Source of the DNA: Bacteroidales bacterium
GTDB taxonomy: Bacteria; Bacteroidota; Bacteroidia; Bacteroidales; UBA932
Assembly: GCA_009774765.1 (NCBI GenBank)
Contig: VSOK01000016.1
Coordinates: 4,520-9,694 of the forward strand
DNA: 5,175 bases
Reading direction: 5' to 3'
Made by a program: the position numbers and the translations under genes
In this document: positions 1 to 5,175 of the stretch, piece by piece
Layout: each line of letters starts with the position of its first letter
Position numbering within the stretch: the stretch's first letter is position 1
The notes under the pieces: generated by a model
Seen by the model: the letters and a program-made list of their open reading frames with translations, nothing else
Told to the model about the DNA's origin: nothing
The model's database searches: none

Positions 1-324
1 AGGAGCTTCAGCTCTGACAGGCCGAGAAGGTCTTTCGGGGACAACAATGAGAGAAGACCTTTCGGAGACCGCAGACGTTCATTTGAAGAAAGAAATTCTT
101 CAGACAGACCGAAAAGATCATACGGTGACGGCGAAAGGAGGTCATTCGGAGACGGAGAAAGAAGGAGCTTCAGCTCTGACAGGCCGAGAAGGTCTTTCGG
201 GGACAACAATGAGAGAAGACCTTTCGGAGACCGCAGACGCTCATTTGAAGAAAGAGGTTCCTCAGACAGACCGAGAAGATCATACGGCGACGGCGAAAGG
301 AGGTCATTCGGAGACGGAGAAAGA
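1..324 (+). repeat. 162-bp (54-aa) in-frame tandem repeat in the rluB N-terminal extension
   Basis: Bases 1-162 and 163-324 are direct tandem copies, identical except for six substitutions (offsets 78, 94, 95, 99, 113 and 126), about 96% identity. The period is a multiple of three, so the reading frame is kept. Each unit encodes 54 residues made of smaller related modules: SSDRP appears at residues 4-8 and 33-37, and RRSFGD/RRPFGD/KRSYGD cores recur throughout. A decayed continuation (RRPFGDRKRSFGQDRRSF) runs from 325 to about 378. More copies may lie upstream of base 1. Confidence 0.95.
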
Positions 325-1233
325 AGACCGTTCGGAGACCGCAAAAGAAGTTTTGGACAGGACAGGAGAAGTTTTTCCGGAAAGAACTTCAACAATCGCC
401 CGGCACGTCATTTTGAGGACAGGGCCGCAGAAGAAGGCATCAACAGAATGATCAGCCGCAAACCTCTGGTTGAAGACAACGCATTCTCAGACAACGATCT
501 CATAAACATACCTGTAAAGGACACTGTACGTCTCAACAAATTCATTGCGAATTCAGGTGTCTGCTCAAGAAGAGAGGCTGACAACTTCATTCTTGCAGGA
601 GTCGTGACAGTAAACGGCGAGGTAGTAACAGAACTCGGAACAAAAGTCAATATCACCGACGACATACGTTTCAACGGGGAAAGGCTCAAAGGCGAGGCAA
701 AAGTCTATATCGTAATGAACAAGCCTAAAGGCTATGTCACTACAGCAAGCGACCCGCATGCAGACAAGACAGTCATGGACCTGCTCAAAGGATGTGAGGC
801 GAGGGTATTCCCGGTCGGCAGGCTTGACAAGAACACGACCGGAGTGCTGATGTTCACCAACGACGGAGAGATGGCCGAGAAGCTCACACACCCTTCATAC
901 GACAAGAAAAAAATCTATCAGGTCACCCTTGACAACAAACTGTCACAGGAAGACTTCGACAAGATTGTCAGCGGTGTTACACTCTCTGACGGAGAAATCG
1001 CAGCAGATGAACTTGAATACATAGACGCCGACGACCACAGAAAGCTCGGTATCGAAATACATTCAGGAAAGAACCGTATTGTCCGCAGGATTTTCGAATC
1101 ACTCGGATATGAGGTCAAAGCCCTTGACAGGGTATATTTTGCAGGACTCACCAAAAAGGGAATCAAGCGTGGAAACTGGAGATTCCTCACTGAGGGAGAA
1201 GCAAATATCCTCAAGATGGGTGCCTATAATTAA
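1..1233 (+). CDS. rluB: RsuA/RluB-family rRNA pseudouridine synthase with repetitive Arg-rich N-terminal extension (5' partial)
   Basis: The enzyme isomerises a specific uridine of ribosomal RNA to pseudouridine in the cytoplasm; in E. coli RluB targets 23S U2605. The reading frame is open from base 1 to the TAA at 1231-1233, giving 410 visible residues (residue 1 = bases 1-3). An ATG at 448 would give 261 aa, but the same frame stays open and protein-like upstream, so the true start lies before the window. Residues 1 to ~145 are low-complexity and rich in R, S, F, G, D and E. An S4 RNA-binding domain follows (about 176-222, VRLNKFIANSG...SRREAD). The catalytic domain has NKPKGYVTT (240-248), GRLDKNTTG (273-281, catalytic Asp276) and GKNRIVRRIFESLG (from 356). 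Known: Bacteroidetes RluB proteins often carry such an extension. Inferred: the extension adds non-specific RNA binding. RsuA, RluE and RluF share the fold, so the exact target uridine is uncertain. Confidence 0.93.
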   Translation, partial: RSFSSDRPRRSFGDNNERRPFGDRRRSFEERNSSDRPKRSYGDGERRSFGDGERRSFSSDRPRRSFGDNNERRPFGDRRRSFEERGSSDRPRRSYGDGERRSFGDGERRPFGDRKRSFGQDRRSFSGKNFNNRPARHFEDRAAEEGINRMISRKPLVEDNAFSDNDLINIPVKDTVRLNKFIANSGVCSRREADNFILAGVVTVNGEVVTELGTKVNITDDIRFNGERLKGEAKVYIVMNKPKGYVTTASDPHADKTVMDLLKGCEARVFPVGRLDKNTTGVLMFTNDGEMAEKLTHPSYDKKKIYQVTLDNKLSQEDFDKIVSGVTLSDGEIAADELEYIDADDHRKLGIEIHSGKNRIVRRIFESLGYEVKALDRVYFAGLTKKGIKRGNWRFLTEGEANILKMGAYN

Positions 1234-1243
1234 TTTTGAATCT

Positions 1244-2131
1244 ATGAGCAAAAAACATCGTGCAGGGTTTGTCAATATCATAGGCAACCCGAATGTCGGG
1301 AAATCAACCCTTATGAACGCCCTCGTCGGCGAGAAGCTGTCGATAGTGACGGCAAAGGCACAGACGACAAGGCACAGAATAATGGGTATAGTCAACGGAG
1401 AAGACTATCAGATAGTCTATTCCGACACTCCCGGTATCCTGAAGCCGAACTACAGGCTTCAGCAGAGTATGATGAATTTTGTTGAGACGGCTATCGGTGA
1501 CGCGGATATCATCCTTTATGTCACCGACACTGTCGAGAAAAGCGACAAAAACGCTGAATATATTGAAAAGCTGAAAAGGATTGACTGCCCTGTGGTACTG
1601 GTCATCAACAAGATAGACATAAGTTCACAGGAGCAGGTCCTCCAGCTTATGGAATGGTGGAAGCAGCAGCTTCCTGATGCAACAATATTCCCTGCTTCGG
1701 CAAAGGAAAAATTCAACCTTGAAAACATCTTTGACGCCATTGTAGGCAGCCTGCCTGAAGCACCGGCCTGGTACGACAAGGATGTGTTCACAGACAAGAA
1801 TCTCAGATTTTTCGCATCCGAGATCATAAGGGAGAAGATTTTCCTAAACTACAGCCAGGAGATTCCATACAGTTGTGAAGTCTGCATAGAAGAATTCAAG
1901 GAAGGTGCGGAAAGATATGACATAAGCGCGGTAATCTATGTGCTTCGCGACACACAGAAAGGAATCATAATCGGGAAAGGAGGCCAGTCCCTGAAAAAGA
2001 CAGGTACGCAGGCACGCATCGATATGGAGGATTTCTTCCAGAAGAAAGTCTTTCTGCAGCTGTTCGTCAAAGTGGATGACGGATGGAGAGAGAGCAAAAA
2101 AGAACTCAAAAGGTTCGGCTACGAGTGGTAA
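1244..2131 (+). CDS. era: GTPase Era, 30S ribosomal subunit assembly factor
   Basis: Era is a GTPase that binds the 3' end of 16S rRNA through a KH domain and helps mature the 30S subunit. The 295-residue product matches the usual family length (about 290-300). All G motifs are visible: G1 GNPNVGKS (14-21), the G2 threonine in AQTTRHR (39-45), G3 DTPG (61-64), G4 NKID (122-125) and G5 SAK (152-154). The C-terminal KH domain carries IIIGKGG (241-247) and ends in the family-typical WRESKKELKRFGY. The frame extends upstream to an ATG at 1079 inside rluB, but those residues do not resemble Era. The ATG at 1244 places the family-conserved AGFVNIIGNPNVGKS at the N-terminus and leaves 10 bp after the rluB stop. 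No Shine-Dalgarno precedes it, as expected in Bacteroidetes. The tight spacing implies co-transcription with rluB. Confidence 0.97.
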   Translation: MSKKHRAGFVNIIGNPNVGKSTLMNALVGEKLSIVTAKAQTTRHRIMGIVNGEDYQIVYSDTPGILKPNYRLQQSMMNFVETAIGDADIILYVTDTVEKSDKNAEYIEKLKRIDCPVVLVINKIDISSQEQVLQLMEWWKQQLPDATIFPASAKEKFNLENIFDAIVGSLPEAPAWYDKDVFTDKNLRFFASEIIREKIFLNYSQEIPYSCEVCIEEFKEGAERYDISAVIYVLRDTQKGIIIGKGGQSLKKTGTQARIDMEDFFQKKVFLQLFVKVDDGWRESKKELKRFGYEW

Positions 2132-2141
2132 CACCCGCCAA

Positions 2142-2162
2142 AGGGATTTGCAGAGAATCCTT
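2142..2162 (+). other. Small hairpin in the era-parC gap
   Basis: AGGGATT (2142-2148) can pair with AATCCTT (2156-2162) around the 7-nt loop TGCAGAG: five Watson-Crick pairs plus one G-U and one A-U at the base. The sequence after it (AATCTATTAATT) is A/T-rich but not a clean T run, so it is at best a weak terminator or a processing/attenuation hairpin. It sits in the 53-bp gap between the era stop and the chosen parC start. Confidence 0.3.
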
Positions 2163-2184
2163 AATCTATTAATTGTCAAGAAAT

Positions 2185-4890
2185 ATGAGTATGGATGATA
2201 TGGATCTCACTTCAGAGGAGATCAGCGACGGAGAAGATTTCAACGAAATGCCGGCAGACGAATCACAGGCTGCCTCAGGCAAATACGACAAGCTCCTTGG
2301 GGGCAACAGTCGCAAATTCAAGCTTTCGGGTATGTTCAAGGAGTGGTTCTTGGACTATTCTTCGTATGTCATCCTTCAGAGGGCTGTGCCGCATATAACC
2401 GACGGACTCAAACCAGTACAGAGAAGGGTTCTCCACGCGATGTACAGAATGGACGACGGAAGCCTTACCAAAGTTGCCAATATAGTCGGACAGGCTATGC
2501 AGTTCCACCCTCACGGAGATGCATCCATCCTCGGTGCACTCGTGCAGCTCGGACAGAAGGACCTTCTGATCGACTGTCAGGGAAACTGGGGAAACATCCT
2601 TACGGGCGACTCCAATGCTGCTCCCCGTTATATCGAGGCAAGACTGTCAAAATTTGCAAAGGAGGTAGTCTTCAACCCGAAGACCACCAACTGGATGACC
2701 TCATACGACGGACGAAACCAGGAGCCGATAGAACTGCCTGTAAAATTCCCTCTTCTGCTTGCACAGGGAGCGGAAGGAATTGCAGTGGGTCTTGCATCGA
2801 AGATTCTTCCGCACAATTTCAATGAACTGATAGACGCATCCGTGGCCATACTTGAGGACCAGCCTTTTGAACTGTACCCTGACTTCCCTACCGGAGGTGC
2901 GGCAGACTGTTCAAGATACAACAAAGGCCAGAGGGGCGGAGTTGTGAAAGTACGTGCGAAAATAGAGAAAATCGACAAGAACACACTTGCCATCACAGAA
3001 ATACCGTTCGGAAAGACGACACATATCCTCATAGAGTCAATACTCAAGGCAAAGGACAAAGGCAAGATAAAAATCAAGAAAATCGATGATCTGACCACAA
3101 AACAGGCCAACATCCTGATCCATCTGCCAAATGACGTGTCTCCGGACAAGACGATAGACGCCCTCTATGCCTTCACAGACTGCGAGGTGTCCATATCTCC
3201 GAATACATGTGTAATCGTTGACAGCAAACCACAGTTCCTCAATGTGGAAGACGTGCTGCGCTACAACACTGCACATACCAGGGAACTTCTTGGAATGGAG
3301 CTTCAGATAAGACTTGACGAACTTGAAAACGACTGGCACTACAGCTCACTTGAGAAGGTATTCTTCGAAAACAGGGTATATAAGATACTGGAAGCGGATT
3401 CAAGGTCCTGGGAGGAGCAGCTCGCCCAAGTGTTCTCCGAAATGAAGAAATATCAGCATCTGTTCAAAAGGGAGATACTGATGGAGGAGATCAACAGGCT
3501 TGTGGAAAAACCTGTCAGGAAAATATCAAAATTCGACACAAAGGCAGTAGATGAGAAACTTCGCAGCATAGAAGCGGAAATACAAGAGGTACAGAATCAT
3601 CTCGACCATCTTACAGATTTCACAATCAACTATTTCCGCAACCTCAAGAAGAAATACGGAAAAAACTATCCGCGCCATACTGAGGTAACCAGCTTCGAGA
3701 ATATCTCCGTGACGAGGGTTGTCAACAACAACGCCAAGCTCTATGCCAACAAGGCTGAGGGTTTTGTAGGCATCAACCTAAAAAAAGAGGACAACGCAGA
3801 ATATATATGTGACTGTTCGGACCTTTCCGAAATAATAGTCTTCAATAAAGACGGAAAATACCGTGTCACGAAAGTCAGCGACAAGGCATTCTTCGGCAAG
3901 GACATCATTTATGTCGGCATCTTTGAAAGAAATGACCAAAGGACAACATACAATGCGATATACCGTGAAGGCAAGACAAGCCTGACATACGCCAAAAGGT
4001 TCTGTGTCACAAGTATAACACGTGACAAGGAATATGACATAACCCAGGGAACTCCAGGCTCTGCTGTCGTATGGTTCACAGCCAATGGAAACGGAGAGGC
4101 GGAGACAGTGAAAATATATCTCCGTCCGCGTCCGAAACTCAAGAAGCTGATTGACGAATATGACTTCTCGCAGCTTGCGATAAAGGGTCGTGCTTCACGA
4201 GGCAACCTCGTATCGAAGAATCCTATACAGAAAATCCTCCTCAAGAGCAAGGGAGTATCCACAATCGGAGGCAAGGACATCTGGTTTGACGCTGACATAC
4301 AAAGACTTAATGAAGATTCACGCGGTCTGTACCTCGGACAGTTCAATACTGATGAGCATATACTGGCAATCTTCAAGGACGGTACATATTATACCACCTC
4401 ATTTGATCTCAGCAACAGATATCAGGGAGAACTCCTCAAGATCGAGAAGCTCGATACAGGAAAGACATATACAGCCCTGTACTATGACGGAAATGCAGGA
4501 GCATTCTATATCAAGAGGTTCAGCTTTGATGTGAGCGACAATACCGCTGTGCCTTTCATTTCTGACGGAAAGGGTTCATTCCTTGTTGACATCAGCGAGG
4601 ACAGGCATCCTCAGGCCAAGGTGACATTCGGAGGCAAGCACGAACATCGTGAAGCCGAAGTCCTTGATGCCGAGGAGTTCATCGGGAAGAAGGGAGTTGC
4701 CGCCAAAGGAAAGAAAGTGAGCCAGTATGAAGTCAAGGCTGTTGTCTTCATAGAGCCTCTTCACAAGCCGGAGGATGACATTGAGGAGACTCTGCCGTCC
4801 GAAGCTGAAAACCTTGCAGGAGAGATCAACAACGACGGAGTCAGTGATCCTGCCGATAATCCGGATGACGATCAGCCAACACTTTTCTGA
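2185..4890 (+). CDS. parC: DNA topoisomerase IV (gyrase-like) subunit A, Bacteroidetes type
   Basis: This is the DNA-breaking and rejoining subunit of a type IIA topoisomerase, which pairs with an ATPase subunit (ParE/GyrB, not in this window) to decatenate or relax DNA. It has 901 residues from ATG 2185. Upstream TTG 2173 (+4 aa) and downstream ATG 2191 (-2 aa) are alternatives; ATG is preferred because TTG starts are uncommon. After an acidic leader (1-~45) comes the breakage-reunion domain: GLKPVQRRVLHAM (74-86), HPHGDAS (108-114) and AAPRYIEARLSKF with catalytic Tyr149 preceded by Arg148. YPDFPTGG is at 231-238 and a coiled-coil stretch at about 453-495. A beta-pinwheel C-terminal domain spans roughly 505-860; its GyrA box is degenerate (KGRASRGN, 667-674, instead of QRRGGKG), favouring a topoisomerase IV role over gyrase. 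The last ~40 residues are acidic. Subtype is inferred from recalled Bacteroides homologues. Confidence 0.93.
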   Translation: MSMDDMDLTSEEISDGEDFNEMPADESQAASGKYDKLLGGNSRKFKLSGMFKEWFLDYSSYVILQRAVPHITDGLKPVQRRVLHAMYRMDDGSLTKVANIVGQAMQFHPHGDASILGALVQLGQKDLLIDCQGNWGNILTGDSNAAPRYIEARLSKFAKEVVFNPKTTNWMTSYDGRNQEPIELPVKFPLLLAQGAEGIAVGLASKILPHNFNELIDASVAILEDQPFELYPDFPTGGAADCSRYNKGQRGGVVKVRAKIEKIDKNTLAITEIPFGKTTHILIESILKAKDKGKIKIKKIDDLTTKQANILIHLPNDVSPDKTIDALYAFTDCEVSISPNTCVIVDSKPQFLNVEDVLRYNTAHTRELLGMELQIRLDELENDWHYSSLEKVFFENRVYKILEADSRSWEEQLAQVFSEMKKYQHLFKREILMEEINRLVEKPVRKISKFDTKAVDEKLRSIEAEIQEVQNHLDHLTDFTINYFRNLKKKYGKNYPRHTEVTSFENISVTRVVNNNAKLYANKAEGFVGINLKKEDNAEYICDCSDLSEIIVFNKDGKYRVTKVSDKAFFGKDIIYVGIFERNDQRTTYNAIYREGKTSLTYAKRFCVTSITRDKEYDITQGTPGSAVVWFTANGNGEAETVKIYLRPRPKLKKLIDEYDFSQLAIKGRASRGNLVSKNPIQKILLKSKGVSTIGGKDIWFDADIQRLNEDSRGLYLGQFNTDEHILAIFKDGTYYTTSFDLSNRYQGELLKIEKLDTGKTYTALYYDGNAGAFYIKRFSFDVSDNTAVPFISDGKGSFLVDISEDRHPQAKVTFGGKHEHREAEVLDAEEFIGKKGVAAKGKKVSQYEVKAVVFIEPLHKPEDDIEETLPSEAENLAGEINNDGVSDPADNPDDDQPTLF

Positions 4891-4898
4891 TATGATCT

Positions 4899-4990
4899 TG
4901 TCACTTAGGGACCGGTCCGGGTAGGACCGAGGCACCCCTGAAAGGGGTCTGAACAAAGTTCAGGGGGTTGAGATAAGCCTGTAAGTGACA
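4899..4990 (+). other. Candidate structured RNA/DNA element, repeat copy 1 (closed three-hairpin fold)
   Basis: An outer stem pairs TGTCACTTA (4899-4907) with TAAGTGACA (4982-4990), 9 bp perfect. Inside are three hairpins: HP1 CGGTCC (4913-4918) with GGACCG (4924-4929), loop GGGTA; HP2 ACCCCT (4934-4939) with AGGGGT (4943-4948), loop GAA; HP3 CTGAAC (4949-4954) with GTTCAG (4958-4963), loop AAA. HP2 and HP3 are directly adjacent and could stack. A competing pairing of CCCCTGAA (4935-4942) with TTCAGGGG (4959-4966) would dissolve HP2 and HP3. No T tract follows, so this is not a typical intrinsic terminator. The pairings are visible in the sequence; that the element is a functional RNA is inference. 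The inverted symmetry means either strand could form a similar fold. Confidence 0.5.
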
Positions 4991-5013
4991 CAACTGAAAT
5001 AATATGATAATAC

Positions 5014-5114
5014 TGTCACTCAAGGACTGAAAGGACCGGTCCGGGCAGGACCGAGATACCCCTGAAAGGGGTCTGAACGAAGTTCAGGGGGTTGAGACAA
5101 GCCTGTAAGTGACA
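5014..5114 (+). other. Candidate structured RNA/DNA element, repeat copy 2
   Basis: This is the same fold one period later: HP1 CGGTCC (5037-5042) with GGACCG (5048-5053), loop GGGCA; HP2 ACCCCT (5058-5063) with AGGGGT (5067-5072), loop GAA; HP3 CTGAAC (5073-5078) with GTTCAG (5082-5087), loop GAA. The outer stem TGTCACT (5014-5020) pairs with AGTGACA (5108-5114), 7 bp, with one C-A mismatch beyond it. It has 9 more bases than copy 1 between the outer stem and HP1. The AGTGACA at 4984-4990 could instead pair with the TGTCACT at 5014-5020 across a 23-nt A/T-rich linker, linking neighbouring units. Confidence 0.5.
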
Positions 5115-5175
5115 CAACTGAAATAATATGATAATACTGTCACTCAAGGACTGAAAGGACCGGTCCGGGCAGGAC

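Larger units (their letters stand above)
4887..5175. repeat. 124-bp tandem repeat array directly downstream of parC (continues past window end)
   Basis: ACCGGTCCGG recurs at 4911, 5035 and 5159, exactly 124 bp apart. Copy 1 is 4911-5034, copy 2 is 5035-5158, and copy 3 is cut by the window end (5159-5175). Copies 1 and 2 differ at five positions only (4922/5046, 4932/5056, 4933/5057, 4955/5079, 4974/5098), about 96% identity; their last 60 bases are identical. Bases 4887-4910 resemble a shrunken end of the preceding unit (CTGA..TATGAT..TGTCACT), so the array edge coincides with the parC stop codon. The period is not a multiple of three, so a conserved repeated peptide is unlikely. No gene or clear Bacteroidetes promoter motif (TAnnTTTG) was seen inside it. 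Strand is unknown. Confidence 0.95.

Noticed and set aside
47..451. 134-aa open frame (+2) overlapping the rluB N-terminal extension
   Set aside because: It is the shifted reading of the same 162-bp repeat, whose period keeps every frame open. The in-phase rluB frame continues into conserved S4 and catalytic domains, so this one is a shadow.
1231..1238. TAATTTTG matches the Bacteroidetes -7 promoter motif TAnnTTTG just before era
   Set aside because: It is only 5 bases from the start codon, overlaps the rluB stop, and has no TTTG at the -33 spacing. Chance match in an operon junction is more likely.
1079..1243. N-terminal extension of Era starting inside rluB
   Set aside because: The extra 55 residues do not resemble Era and overlap conserved rluB motifs in another frame. 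ATG 1244 fits the family start.
2147..2175. Possible promoter for parC (TTTG at 2147, TATTAATTG near 2167-2175)
   Set aside because: The -7 part deviates from TAnnTTTG and the spacing is short. Transcription would begin almost at the ATG.
4576..4956. Minus-strand ORF of 126 aa running from the repeat into parC
   Set aside because: It lies antisense to the conserved parC C-terminus, has no recognisable motif, and would need a non-ATG start inside the repeat.
4934..4970. Intrinsic terminator for parC
   Set aside because: Hairpins are strong but are followed by G-rich sequence, not a T run.
4899..4990. tRNA or integron attC site
   Set aside because: The cloverleaf-like outline lacks tRNA stem and loop sizes, a T-loop GTTCRA-type motif and CCA context. 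No RYYYAAC/GTTRRRY core pair or cassette gene is present.
4891..5175. CRISPR array
   Set aside because: The whole 124-bp unit repeats, with no unique spacers between short repeats.

Overview
The window looks like chromosomal DNA from a member of the Bacteroidetes, probably Bacteroidales. Three things point there. The Era and topoisomerase A proteins closely resemble Bacteroides homologues as I remember them. The pseudouridine synthase carries the long Arg/Gly-rich N-terminal extension common in that phylum. Neither internal gene start has a Shine-Dalgarno sequence, as is usual in Bacteroidetes. Genus or species cannot be read from this sequence.

Layout: (1) positions 1-1233 hold the 3' part of an RsuA/RluB-family rRNA pseudouridine synthase gene that begins before the window. 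Its first ~145 visible residues are a disordered Arg/Ser/Phe/Gly/Asp region built from a 162-bp (54-aa) tandem repeat. (2) Positions 1244-2131 hold era, starting 10 bp after the previous stop. (3) After a 53-bp gap containing a small hairpin, positions 2185-4890 hold a complete type IIA topoisomerase A subunit of the Bacteroidetes ParC type. (4) Positions 4891-5175 are non-coding and consist almost entirely of a 124-bp tandem repeat (two full copies plus a truncated third) that runs off the window. All three genes are on the + strand and look co-transcribed, at least rluB-era.

rluB and era both act on ribosomal RNA or ribosome assembly, while parC acts in chromosome decatenation and topology. 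The combination is a housekeeping cluster rather than an accessory or defence island.

The part not explained by known genes is the 124-bp array after parC. Each unit can fold into three tight hairpins (HP1-HP3) closed by an outer stem, with a competing alternative pairing. All five differences between the two full copies fall outside the predicted stems. It may be a structured RNA or a structured repeat element. I do not recognise its family.
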